Origin: Nanoarchaeota archaeon SCGC AAA011-G17
GTDB taxonomy: Archaea > Nanobdellota > Nanobdellia > SCGC-AAA011-G17
DNA length: 22,325 nucleotides
Assembly (NCBI GenBank): GCA_000402515.1
Contig: AQRL01000034.1
Span: forward strand, 1 to 22,325
Direction: 5' to 3'
The position numbers and the translations under genes were made by a program. This document shows, piece by piece, positions 1-7,982 of this stretch (its first letter is position 1; each line of letters opens with the position of its first letter). The notes below the pieces were generated by a model. That model searched no databases, had not been told where the DNA came from, and saw nothing but the letters and a program-made list of their open reading frames with translations.

Positions 1-109
1 AGTCTTTTGATTGATCATCTGTAGGGTCACTAAGGAAAGGTTTTTCACAAAGTAGAGATAACACTACAATTTAAAAAGCCTATTCGGAGATACTGGTTAA
101 TTAGTTAAC

Positions 110-118
110 TATTTATAC
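110..118 (+). promoter_or_regulatory. TATA box of the presenilin-like gene
   Basis: TATTTATAC lies about 25 bp upstream of the ATG at 140, the usual archaeal TATA-to-start distance. No Shine-Dalgarno is visible before the ATG, so the transcript is probably nearly leaderless. Bases 1-109 show no gene I can support. Confidence 0.5.
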
Positions 119-139
119 AACTATGCTGTGAAATGATTA

Positions 140-1015
140 ATGAAGCACACAGTTAATATCACTCTCATCATAATTTTATTATTTTTCCTGGCGCAGATTA
201 CAGGTTTATTTATCATCTCTAACTATGTTTCAGTTCAGCAGGTTGAAAAGCAGATCACAGTTATAGAGGATGGAAAGGAAATAAACAAGACAATTACTGT
301 TCAGGAAAAATCCTGGTCAAATCTTCCTTATGATATTGAACGCCCGGAATTAGAAACTAAAATATCTTACATACAGATCTTCATAAGCATCTTGATTGCA
401 ACTGCCCTTGCTTTATTGATAATAAAATTTCAGGTAGTAAAACTCTGGAAATTCTGGTTCTTTTTAAGTGTTCTTCTTGCACTGACAATCGCCTTCAAGC
501 CATTTATGCCGCAGCTGATAGCATTCTCGCTTGCATTAATACTTGCATTTATCAAAGTAATTAAAAAAAATGTCATACTCCATAATTTTACAGAACTATT
601 TATTTACGGGGGATTGGCAGCCATCTTTGTTCCAATTCTTAATACCATGGCAATTTTTATCTTGTTAATAATTATTTCAGTTTATGATATGATAGCAGTC
701 TGGAAAACAAAGCATATGATTAAGCTGGCTAAATTCCAGACAAAAGAGAATATGTTTGCAGGGTTATCAATACCCTATGGAAAAAATAAGAGAGCAATAC
801 TTGGTGGGGGAGACATGGGATTTCCATTATTATTTGCGGGAGTTTTATTCAAACAATTCTCCTGGTTATCTTTAATTGTAGTTATAACAACAACAATAGC
901 ATTGGCAATTTTATTGTACAAATCACAGAAGAATAAATTTTATCCGGCAATGCCTTTCCTAACACTTGGATGCTTGGCAGGTTATTTAATTATTAGCTTA
1001 GTGCACTTGCTATAG
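140..1015 (+). CDS. Presenilin/signal-peptide-peptidase-type intramembrane aspartyl protease
   Basis: A 291-aa multi-pass membrane protein. It has an N-terminal hydrophobic segment (about residues 7-27), a polar external loop (31-75), then a run of transmembrane helices. The three hallmarks of the GxGD family are all present: the YD motif (Y182-D183, in SVYDMIAVW), the GxGD motif (GGGDMGFP, catalytic D225), and the PAL-like motif (PAMP, 269-272). The family cleaves substrates within the membrane, often remnant signal peptides or membrane anchors; the archaeal members are the presenilin/SPP homologues. Length and motif order fit these, so it should be active. It stands alone; the substrate is unknown. 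Start chosen because a TATA box sits about 25 bp upstream. Confidence 0.88.
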   Translation: MKHTVNITLIIILLFFLAQITGLFIISNYVSVQQVEKQITVIEDGKEINKTITVQEKSWSNLPYDIERPELETKISYIQIFISILIATALALLIIKFQVVKLWKFWFFLSVLLALTIAFKPFMPQLIAFSLALILAFIKVIKKNVILHNFTELFIYGGLAAIFVPILNTMAIFILLIIISVYDMIAVWKTKHMIKLAKFQTKENMFAGLSIPYGKNKRAILGGGDMGFPLLFAGVLFKQFSWLSLIVVITTTIALAILLYKSQKNKFYPAMPFLTLGCLAGYLIISLVHLL

Positions 1016-1070
1016 TTAACAGAACTAATGTTATGACTATAAGTGTATAGATTGTTTTTTCTAATTTCAT
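993..1070 (-). CDS. Possible 25-aa single-span membrane micro-protein
   Basis: A short minus-strand frame reads MKLEKTIYTLIVITLVLLTI followed by ASALS and a stop. After a charged N-terminus it is one continuous hydrophobic segment, like a minimal membrane peptide. A GGGG tract about 7 bases before the ATG could serve as ribosome binding site, resembling the G-rich site of the gene starting at 1758. Its 3' end overlaps the end of the protease gene on the opposite strand by 23 bp. I recognise no family. Frames this short arise by chance, but the membrane-protein composition and the G-rich site in AT-rich DNA make it worth recording. Confidence 0.33.
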   Translation of the reverse strand: MKLEKTIYTLIVITLVLLTIASALS

Positions 1071-1134
1071 ACTAACCCCTATACTATAAATTTAGAAATG
1101 TTTAAAAAACATTGCTTTAGAAAAAGAGAAAAAA

Positions 1135-1476
1135 TTAAAGTTTAAATTTCTCTAAATAGCTCCTTATATGGTCTATTTCTGTTCTCATTGCATAACCCTC
1201 TTGCTTTTTGCCATCGTGTATTTCTTTGATTAAATCTTCATAATTAGTTGCGACAAAAGCTTGAAGTCCTCTAACTCCTCTTTCGGAAACAGTTTTGTCT
1301 AATGCAAGAGGCGCAGATTTCTCTACAAGACCATCTAAGTATTTTATGCTTTCTCTCAAAACAACTTCTTCAGTCAGATCTCTATCTCTAAATCTCTCTA
1401 AAGTGCTTTGATAAGCATCTTTTACAAATTCAAGTAACCCATTTATTGCTTTTTGGCTAAATCCGCTTGGTGGCAT
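1135..1476 (-). CDS. Hypothetical 113-aa helical protein
   Basis: A soluble, charged, probably all-helical protein with no membrane segment and no cysteine. I do not recognise the family. The start is well supported: GGAGGG lies 5 bases before the ATG, a strong Shine-Dalgarno. It follows the gene ending at 1486 with 9 bp between them on the same strand, so the two are probably co-transcribed and may work together, a small membrane protein plus a soluble helical partner. Coding is supported by the uninterrupted frame, the ribosome binding site and balanced amino-acid use. Confidence 0.7.
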   Translation of the reverse strand: MPPSGFSQKAINGLLEFVKDAYQSTLERFRDRDLTEEVVLRESIKYLDGLVEKSAPLALDKTVSERGVRGLQAFVATNYEDLIKEIHDGKKQEGYAMRTEIDHIRSYLEKFKL

Positions 1477-1485
1477 TTTTCCCTC

Positions 1486-1758
1486 CTAATCTGTTCTGTT
1501 TAACTCTTGATATTTTCCACTATTTTTTGTACAGTATATGCTATCTCTTCTTATGCTATCTCTTCTTATATATTCGTCGAATTTATCTAATTCTGTAATA
1601 TATTCGTGTTTATATTCGCGTGCAATGGTACTTAATTTATCTAAGTTTGAATATGCTAAATCTGCTATTGATGCAAGACCCATAACTCCAAATACAAATA
1701 ATACAGGACCACTAGCTCTAACTACCAATCTCTTAATCATTGTTTTTGTTGTATTCAT
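1486..1758 (-). CDS. Hypothetical 90-aa single-span membrane protein
   Basis: The N-terminus is basic, residues about 15-34 are hydrophobic (VRASGPVLFVFGVMGLASIA) and form one transmembrane helix or uncleaved anchor, and the rest is a charged helical tail. The tail holds a tandem RRDSI-RRDSI duplication encoded by an exact 15-bp repeat. A GGGGG tract lies 8 bases before the ATG. No family recognised. It is the first gene of a two-gene minus-strand unit with the 113-aa gene; the promoter lies in the divergent region shared with the Lrp-like regulator. Confidence 0.65.
   Translation of the reverse strand: MNTTKTMIKRLVVRASGPVLFVFGVMGLASIADLAYSNLDKLSTIAREYKHEYITELDKFDEYIRRDSIRRDSIYCTKNSGKYQELNRTD
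1537..1566. repeat. Tandem 15-bp duplication inside a coding region
   Basis: TATGCTATCTCTTCT occurs twice in direct tandem. The unit is a multiple of three, so the minus-strand frame stays open and gains a repeated RRDSI pentapeptide. This looks like replication slippage. Confidence 0.9.
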
Positions 1759-1788
1759 TTCATTTACCCCCTATTTCTTATCAGTAAT

Positions 1789-1810
1789 AATATTTATATC
1801 TATTATAAAA
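1789..1810 (-). promoter_or_regulatory. Divergent promoter for the minus-strand small-gene pair
   Basis: Read on the minus strand this holds TTTTATAATA (1801-1810) and GATATAAATATT (1789-1800), both TATA-like, 30-50 bp upstream of the ATG at 1758. The first leaves room for a short leader containing the GGGGG ribosome binding site (1767-1771). Confidence 0.45.
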
Positions 1811-1840
1811 CTATTTAACACTATTTTTACTAAATAGAAA

Positions 1841-1850
1841 TATTTATATA
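1841..1850 (+). promoter_or_regulatory. TATA box of the Lrp-like regulator and EF-2 unit
   Basis: TATTTATATA lies about 28 bp upstream of the ATG at 1874, placing transcription start close to the start codon. As EF-2 follows the regulator by 15 bp, this could also transcribe EF-2. Confidence 0.55.
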
Positions 1851-1873
1851 CTAATTTTGCATTATAGTAAAAT

Positions 1874-2848
1874 ATGGATAAAAAAGACAAAAAGATACTG
1901 ACAGAGTTAATATTGAATTCAAGAATACCTGTAAATCAGCTAGCAAAGAAAGTTGGAATTAGCCGGGAAGTAGCAGCATACAGATTAAATAACCTAATAA
2001 AAGAAAAAATAATTCTAAGCTTTAACACAATAACTAATACAGAAGCATTGGGCTTTTTGAGATTTGGTTGCTGTATCCAGCTGAAGAATATAACAGCACA
2101 AAAAGAAAAAGAATTCCTTGATTTTTTGATTAATCATGATTTTGTAACCTATCTTGGCTCGATAGTGGGAAAATGGAATTTTGGATTTGATTTACTGGCA
2201 AAAGACAGAGAGCATTTAGAGAAAATAATCAAAGAAATAACAGGTTATGCACCGGAGAGTATAGAATCCTTTATTGTAATAAACACAGGAGCAGAAGAGT
2301 TTTTCCCGACAAAGCTGATGGGGGTAAATAAGGAAATTACCTATAAAAAATTAGACAAAAATATAAATTTAGACAAAACAGATTTGGGAATTTTAAAATT
2401 GATGTCAGCTAATTCAAGAATAGAATATATAGAGCTATCAAAAAAATTAAATCTAACACCAAACGCAATAAAATACAGGATTAAAAATCTGGAGAATTCT
2501 GGAGTAATTCAGGGATATACAATTTCATTGGATATAAAGAAGCTTGGTTATGAATGGAGGAATATCAGAATAAAATTAATAGGAAATAAAACAAAGCTGT
2601 TAAAGAATTTTCTAAGGCAGTCTAAAAATGTAGTTTATTTTTATGAATATTTAGGAAATGAAAATTGGGACTTGGATGTAGGGGTTATTGTTCAGGACTC
2701 TTTGGAATTAAGGGACTTTATTTTGGAATTAAGGGAAAAATTCGGGGATATTATAAAAATTAATGATATCTACTCAATTATAGAGGAGTCAAAAGGAAAT
2801 TATGCACCAGAAGGGGTTTTCAATTTAGAAATCTTTAAAAAGGTGTAA
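1874..2848 (+). CDS. Two-module Lrp/AsnC-like transcriptional regulator
   Basis: A 324-aa protein built from two similar halves, each resembling an Lrp/AsnC unit. Module 1 has a winged helix-turn-helix (about residues 5-50; QLAKKVGISREVAAYRLNNL) followed by an alpha/beta RAM-like ligand or oligomerisation region (about 60-140). Module 2 repeats this with an HTH at about 170-215 (ELSKKLNLTPNAIKYRIKNL) and a second RAM-like region (about 220-305). Ordinary Lrp proteins are about 150 aa with one module, so this is a fused duplication. Known role of the family: DNA-binding regulators often responding to amino acids. The EF-2 gene begins 15 bp downstream, so they may share a transcript; whether it controls EF-2 or itself is not shown. 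Confidence 0.82.
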   Translation: MDKKDKKILTELILNSRIPVNQLAKKVGISREVAAYRLNNLIKEKIILSFNTITNTEALGFLRFGCCIQLKNITAQKEKEFLDFLINHDFVTYLGSIVGKWNFGFDLLAKDREHLEKIIKEITGYAPESIESFIVINTGAEEFFPTKLMGVNKEITYKKLDKNINLDKTDLGILKLMSANSRIEYIELSKKLNLTPNAIKYRIKNLENSGVIQGYTISLDIKKLGYEWRNIRIKLIGNKTKLLKNFLRQSKNVVYFYEYLGNENWDLDVGVIVQDSLELRDFILELREKFGDIIKINDIYSIIEESKGNYAPEGVFNLEIFKKV

Positions 2849-2863
2849 TTTCAAAAAAAGTTT

Positions 2864-5800
2864 ATGGCAGAAGATAAGTCAAAGAAAATACTAGAATTGC
2901 AGAAACAGCCTGAATTTATAAGAAATATTGGTGTTGTAGCTCATATTGATCATGGGAAATGCATCAGTAAGGATTCAAGAATCTACCAGGTAGATGGAAC
3001 CTTAATAACAGCAGAGGATTTATTTAAAAAAGCAGAAAAACAGGGATTAAAGTTTGAAGAGACAGATGAGCATATAATTTATGACTTGACAAAACAGGAT
3101 TTCTATACCTTCTCACTGAACAAAGAAACAGGAAAATTGGAAAAAAAGCAGATACAATTGGCTTGGAAATTAAAAGGTGGAACAGCAACAAAGATAACAT
3201 TAAGGAACAGGTTTGAAATAACAACTACCCCAGAGCATAAATATATTGTTCTTGAAAATTATGATTTTAAGGATAAAGAGGCAAAAGACATAAAATTAGG
3301 GGACAGGATTGTCTGCTCAAGAAAATTATCAGTAAGTAATAATCTAAGTCTAAAGAAAGAAATTCTCGAAAGATTATCAAACAAAAATTTCTATATAAGA
3401 TTAAACGAAACATTTGGAAAAAAACTAAAGGAAATTATTCTAAATCACGGGATAAAAACTATCAGAACACCATTAAAAATAAGCTCATTTTATTGCGGAG
3501 TAAAAAAAAATAGATATCAGATAGAAGATTTGCTTAATCTAGTTAAAATATTAAAATTAAATATAGAAAATGTTTATGATAATATTGAATCAATAGTATA
3601 CAGGACAGGAAAATGGAGGGGAAAAAATTCAAATATAGTATCTCTTCCAAAAAACTTTGAAGATTTCTATTACTTAGCAGGCTTATTCACAGGAGACGGG
3701 CATAATAAGAAATTTATAGTAGGAAAAAAGGAATTGGGGCAGGAATTTATAAAAATCTGCAAAGAGCTGAATATTTCTTTGACATTCAGAAAATATGATA
3801 GGACTCCAGAAATAGTGACTAATATAACATTAGCGCAGGTATTAAACTCCCTATTTGATTACCCATTAAAGAAGAAATCCCATAATGTAAGAATCTCAGA
3901 ATTCTTGTTCAAGTCAGATAATAAACACATAGCAAAATTCCTGAAAGGTTATTTTGATACAGATGGTTGTGTAGAAAAAGCAAGAAGAGCCATAACTTTA
4001 AGCTCAGCAAGCGCTAAAATGATAGATGACTTGCATTTATTATTATTAAGATTTGGCTGTGTATCAATAAAAGAAAAAGACAATACAATCACAATAAGCG
4101 GGCAGTCAGCGATTAATTTTGCAAAAGAGATTGGTTTTGGTGTTAAATACAAGGAAGAAAGGATGAAGATTTTGGTAGAAGGAATTAATTACAGCCATGT
4201 TACAGATACCGTTTCAGTAGGAGATCAGCTTATGAGTGTTGATAAGGTTGTAAACACAAAAATAAACAACAAAGAATTGGCATTTATAGAGGTAAAAAAG
4301 ATAGAGCAGACCTATGAAGATACTGTTTATGATTTTACAATAAAAGACAACCATAATTTCATAGCAGAAGGGATTGTTATCCATAATACAACATTTTCAG
4401 ATAATATAATTGCTGGCGCAGGTATGCTTTCAGAGGAATTAGCTGGAAAAGCATTAGTAATGGATTTCCACGAGGATGAACAGCAAAGGGGTATTACAAT
4501 TGACTCAGCAAATGCCAACATGATTCATGATGTAGAGGGTCAGGATTTCTTAATTAATCTGATAGACACTCCAGGACACGTTGATTTTGGCGGGGATGTA
4601 ACAAGAGCAATGAGAGTAGTAGATGGGGCAATTGTTTTGACAGACGCTGTTGAAGGAATAATGCCGCAGACAGAAACAGTCTTTAGGCAGGCATTAAGAG
4701 AAAGAGTTAAGCCTGTTCTATTCATAAATAAGGTTGACAGATTAATCAGGGAAGTTAAGCTTACTCCTGAAAAAATGCAGGAGAGATTTCTTACAATAAT
4801 CAGCAACGTTAACAAATTAATTAGATCATTAGCGCCAGAGGAATTCAAGGAAAAATGGCAGGTAAATGTTCAGGACGGCTCAGTTGCATTCGGTTCAGCA
4901 ATACACAAATGGGCATTATCAGTTCCATACATGAAAAAAAATAATATTTCCTTTAAAGATGTTATTGAGGCCTATGAATCAGGTGATTACAAAAGCTTGG
5001 AAAAAAAGGCTCCATTGCATAAAGTAGTTCTTAATATGGTTACTCATCATCATCCAAATCCTGTTCAGGCGCAAAAATACAGAATACCAAAAATCTGGCA
5101 TGGAGACCTGGATTCAGAAGTTGGAAAAGCATTATTGAATTGTGACCCAAATGGCCCTCCAGCATTTATTGTTTATAAGATTGTAATGGACAAGCACGCA
5201 GGAGAGGTTGCAGCAGGAAGATTATTTTCAGGAACACTAAGAAAAGGACAGGAGATTTATATGATTGGAGCAAGAAGGGAGTTAAGGCTTCAGCAGATTA
5301 ATCTTTACAGAGGAGCCCAGAGAATTCAGGTGGAGGAAGCAACCTGTGGAAATATAATTGGTTTAGTTGGTTTGAAAGATGCATTCGCAGGTGAAACAAT
5401 CTCTGATAGAGAGATAGAGCCATTCGAGGCTATCAAGCATATATTTGAGCCGGTTGTTACAAAAGCTATCGAGGCAAAAAAACCGCAGGACCTGCCAAAG
5501 TTGATTGAAGTTCTTAAACAGGTAAAGAAAGAAGACCCAACAATAAAAATTGAAATTAATGAGCAGACAGGAGAGCATTTAATGCACGGAATGGGAGAGC
5601 TGCATTTGGAAGTAATTGAAAACAGAATCAGAACAGAAAAAGGAGTTGATATTCAGACCTCTGAACCCTTAGTTGTTTATAGAGAGACAGTAACAAAAAT
5701 ATCCCCGGAAGTAGAGGGTAAGAGCCCAAATAAGCATAACAAATTCTATTTCATAGTTGAGCCATTATCAAATGAAATATATCAGGCAATACGCTCAGGA

Positions 5801-6457
5801 GAAATCCCTGAAATGCGCTTCAAGAAAAAAGACCAGAAAGTATGGGACTCATTTATCAAGCTTGGTATGGATGCAAAAGAAGCAAGAAAAGTATATGATG
5901 CCTTTAATGGAAATTTATTAATTGATAATACAAGGGGTATAGTTCATATCGGTGAAGTTATTGATATGATAGCAGATGGCTTTGAGGATGTTATGACAGC
6001 AGGTCCATTAGCAAGAGAGCCTGGAAATAAAATCATGGTAAGAATAATGGATTGTAAACTGCACGAGGATGCAATCCACAGGGGTCCTGCACAGATACTT
6101 CCGGCAATAAGAGATTCAATAAGGGAAGCAATGATACAGGCAGGAGCAGTTATGTTCGAGCCGGTACAGACATTGCAGATTGAAGCGCCGATACATTATC
6201 TTGGAGAATTGACAAAATTAATCCAGCACAAGAGAGGACAGTTAATAGACACAGAGCAGACAGAGGACCATATTACTGTAAGAGCTAAGATGCCGGTAGC
6301 AGAGATGTTTGGTTTCACATCTGATTTGAGATCAGCAACAGAAGGTAAAGGCTCCCATTTCCTGGTTGATCAGGCATTTGAAAAATTACCAAGAGAACTG
6401 CAGGATAAAGTTGTAAGGCAGATCAGGGAAAGAAAAGGTCTGAAAATAGAAGAATAG
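2864..6457 (+). CDS. fusA: Translation elongation factor EF-2 precursor containing an intein
   Basis: A 1197-aa precursor of archaeal EF-2, the GTPase that moves tRNAs and mRNA through the ribosome after peptide bond formation. Residues 1-32 and 509-1197 are EF-2; together 721 aa, normal for the archaeal family. The G1 P-loop reads AHIDHGK (26-32) then TT (509-510), interrupted by the intein; G3 (DTPGHVDFGGD) and G4 (NKVDR) follow in the extein. The segment LHEDAIHRGPAQ carries the histidine (precursor H1072) that becomes diphthamide in archaeal and eukaryotic EF-2. Without splicing the GTP-binding loop is broken, so activity depends on intein removal. It follows the Lrp-like gene by 15 bp. 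Confidence 0.97.
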   Translation: MAEDKSKKILELQKQPEFIRNIGVVAHIDHGKCISKDSRIYQVDGTLITAEDLFKKAEKQGLKFEETDEHIIYDLTKQDFYTFSLNKETGKLEKKQIQLAWKLKGGTATKITLRNRFEITTTPEHKYIVLENYDFKDKEAKDIKLGDRIVCSRKLSVSNNLSLKKEILERLSNKNFYIRLNETFGKKLKEIILNHGIKTIRTPLKISSFYCGVKKNRYQIEDLLNLVKILKLNIENVYDNIESIVYRTGKWRGKNSNIVSLPKNFEDFYYLAGLFTGDGHNKKFIVGKKELGQEFIKICKELNISLTFRKYDRTPEIVTNITLAQVLNSLFDYPLKKKSHNVRISEFLFKSDNKHIAKFLKGYFDTDGCVEKARRAITLSSASAKMIDDLHLLLLRFGCVSIKEKDNTITISGQSAINFAKEIGFGVKYKEERMKILVEGINYSHVTDTVSVGDQLMSVDKVVNTKINNKELAFIEVKKIEQTYEDTVYDFTIKDNHNFIAEGIVIHNTTFSDNIIAGAGMLSEELAGKALVMDFHEDEQQRGITIDSANANMIHDVEGQDFLINLIDTPGHVDFGGDVTRAMRVVDGAIVLTDAVEGIMPQTETVFRQALRERVKPVLFINKVDRLIREVKLTPEKMQERFLTIISNVNKLIRSLAPEEFKEKWQVNVQDGSVAFGSAIHKWALSVPYMKKNNISFKDVIEAYESGDYKSLEKKAPLHKVVLNMVTHHHPNPVQAQKYRIPKIWHGDLDSEVGKALLNCDPNGPPAFIVYKIVMDKHAGEVAAGRLFSGTLRKGQEIYMIGARRELRLQQINLYRGAQRIQVEEATCGNIIGLVGLKDAFAGETISDREIEPFEAIKHIFEPVVTKAIEAKKPQDLPKLIEVLKQVKKEDPTIKIEINEQTGEHLMHGMGELHLEVIENRIRTEKGVDIQTSEPLVVYRETVTKISPEVEGKSPNKHNKFYFIVEPLSNEIYQAIRSGEIPEMRFKKKDQKVWDSFIKLGMDAKEARKVYDAFNGNLLIDNTRGIVHIGEVIDMIADGFEDVMTAGPLAREPGNKIMVRIMDCKLHEDAIHRGPAQILPAIRDSIREAMIQAGAVMFEPVQTLQIEAPIHYLGELTKLIQHKRGQLIDTEQTEDHITVRAKMPVAEMFGFTSDLRSATEGKGSHFLVDQAFEKLPRELQDKVVRQIRERKGLKIEE
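2960..4387 (+). other. Intein with LAGLIDADG homing endonuclease, inserted in the EF-2 P-loop
   Basis: A 476-residue in-frame intein (precursor residues 33-508). It begins with nucleophile C33 right after HGK and ends with H507-N508 before T509. Splicing block B is visible as TTTPEH (120-125), and blocks F/G as VYDFTIKDNHNF...GIVIHN. Two LAGLIDADG-type motifs mark the endonuclease: LAGLFTGDG (271-279) and LKGYFDTDG (360-368), both with their aspartates, so both splicing and homing functions look intact. The +1 residue is Thr. The insertion point, between GK and TT of a translational GTPase, is the same spot used by inteins known in archaeal IF-2. Boundaries follow from the terminal residues and continuity of EF-2. 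Confidence 0.95.
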
Positions 6458-6474
6458 TTATTTCCTATTACCTA

Positions 6475-6486
6475 AATATTTTTAAA
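6475..6486 (+). promoter_or_regulatory. TATA box of the 186-aa gene
   Basis: AATATTTTTAAA lies about 28 bp upstream of the ATG at 6509. No Shine-Dalgarno precedes the ATG, suggesting a nearly leaderless mRNA. Confidence 0.45.
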
Positions 6487-6508
6487 CTTCTTATTATAAT
6501 TTTTATTT

Positions 6509-7069
6509 ATGAGTGGAGCACCTGAAGGAAAGTCTGATTTGGTAAAGAAAAGAATATTGTCCCAGAATGAAATAGATTCAATATTAGCAGGAACATCAGT
6601 AGAAGAAGTAATAGAAAAAAGAAAAAAATCTCATTGGTGTCCTTCTCACAAAGATTATAATATCTTTAGGAAAAACGAGTGGCCATTTGACAATTATTCT
6701 TCACAATTAGAGAAATTAGAAGCCGTCTTAGGAGAAATTGTTTATTTCACAGGAGATTTAGTAAATTCAAACTATAAGAAAATTGTTGACATAATTGATA
6801 TGAGAAAAACAAAAGGGATAAATCCTAAATTATTTGAGCCAAGAAATCCAGAACAAATATACCCGCATTCTATCCTTCTTGAAGACGGAACAGCAGAAAA
6901 TCTAAGAAATATAGCAGTAATAATGCAATGGAACTTTGATATTTTAAAAGATACAACCATAGAAAATATGGACAAATTTGATTTCTATAAAGACCATCCA
7001 AAGATGATCTTTTTTAATCCAATCCAGACACAGTATTGGAGTCATTATTTCTGCCAAGATAATATTTGA
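6509..7069 (+). CDS. Hypothetical 186-aa protein
   Basis: A soluble, mixed-charge protein without signal peptide, membrane segment or a motif I recognise. The N-terminal 50 residues are charged and probably helical (SQNEIDSILAG, VEEVIEKRKKS); the middle is rich in aromatic residues and asparagine. It is a coding frame by its length, composition and a TATA box upstream. The TGA stop is the first three bases of the 9-bp target duplication of the IS5-like element that follows; because the same TGA would be there without the element, the protein is not truncated by the insertion. Confidence 0.75.
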   Translation: MSGAPEGKSDLVKKRILSQNEIDSILAGTSVEEVIEKRKKSHWCPSHKDYNIFRKNEWPFDNYSSQLEKLEAVLGEIVYFTGDLVNSNYKKIVDIIDMRKTKGINPKLFEPRNPEQIYPHSILLEDGTAENLRNIAVIMQWNFDILKDTTIENMDKFDFYKDHPKMIFFNPIQTQYWSHYFCQDNI

Positions 7070-7075
7070 AAAACA
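7067..7075. repeat. Target site duplication, left copy
   Basis: TGAAAAACA, repeated exactly at 7983-7991. It begins with the stop codon of the 186-aa gene. Confidence 0.9.
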
Positions 7076-7982
7076 GGCGATGTAGAAAATCTTTTTAAAT
7101 AAGGGTGACCCCAACCCTTATGGGGGGTTGAGGAGACCCCAAAATGTATGGAAAAAGAGAAGGAACACTACTAAAAAAACTTAACGCTTTCAAAAGACGC
7201 ACTAATTTCCCCAAATGGTTGCACCATTTCGGACCAAAGAAATATATTTCTTGGGAAATATTTCAGTTATTAATCCTAAAAGAGAGATACCATCTTTCTT
7301 ACAGAAGAACAATAGAAATGGCTGAATTATTTATGAAGAAAATACCGCACTTCACGACGCTGCAGAAGTTCGCAAAGAGAATCTCTGCAAGCTTATTGAA
7401 CATGGTGTTATTTTTCTCAGCAAAGCTGAGAAAAGTGGAATTTGCATCTGTAGATGCTACTGGAATTTCAAGACAATATGCAAGTGAGCACTACAAAAGA
7501 AGGATTGACAGAACAAATCCCATAAAACAAGCACTCAAACTCAGTATCCTCAGCGATTGTAAAACAAATCAGGTGCTGAGCCTGAGAACAAGAGCAAGGG
7601 AAAAGAGCCATGACACAAAAGATGTCAGATACCTGATTAAGAAAGCAAAAGTAAAGCCAGAACTAATAACAATGGATAAAGGCTATGATTCTGAAGCAAT
7701 ACACGGGTTTTGCAGAGAACAAGGGATTTACAGCATTATCCCTGCAAGGAAGGGCTGCTTTCGTGGGAAATACAGAAAGCAGATGAAAGATTGTTTTGAC
7801 CCGTGGATATACAATCATAGAAATAATGGAGAGTCTACATTCTCAGCAATAAAAATTAAATATGGTGATAGCGTGAGCTCCAAACTCTTTATCACGCAAA
7901 GAGTTCAAATTTATTGCAAGGCAATAAATCATAATCTTGATATGATTAAAATTTATTTATTCAAGACTTTTTCTACATCGCC
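7076..7982 (+). mobile_element. Complete IS5-like insertion sequence, 907 bp
   Basis: The element is bounded by perfect 14-bp inverted repeats, GGCGATGTAGAAAA at 7076-7089 and its complement at 7969-7982, and by a 9-bp direct duplication TGAAAAACA at 7067-7075 and 7983-7991. It carries one DDE transposase gene on the plus strand. Intact ends and an undamaged target duplication point to a recent insertion. It lies between the stop codon of the 186-aa gene and the core promoter of EF-1A. The 9-bp duplication fits some IS5 subgroups; the exact subgroup cannot be set by eye. Confidence 0.92.
7103..7140 (+). promoter_or_regulatory. Leader hairpins holding the transposase ribosome binding site
   Basis: This GC-rich stretch sits in otherwise AT-rich DNA just before the transposase ATG. 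CAACCC (7112-7117) can pair with GGGTTG (7125-7130), and alternatively GGGG (7124-7127) with CCCC (7137-7140), which would put the Shine-Dalgarno GAGGAG (7130-7135) in a closed loop. Competing folds like these could keep transposase translation low; this is inference from pairing. A TATA-like TTTTTAAAT lies just upstream (7092-7100). Confidence 0.5.

Noticed and set aside
1-139. Possible gene end or start at the left edge, including a minus-strand ATG near base 50.
   Set aside because: Too short, no ribosome binding site or family resemblance; nothing supportable.
6565-6600. SQNEIDSILAG in the 186-aa protein resembles the FliM/FliN N-terminal LSQxEIDxLL motif that binds CheY.
   Set aside because: No other part of the protein resembles FliM, there are no flagellar or chemotaxis genes nearby, and the motif is short enough to be chance.
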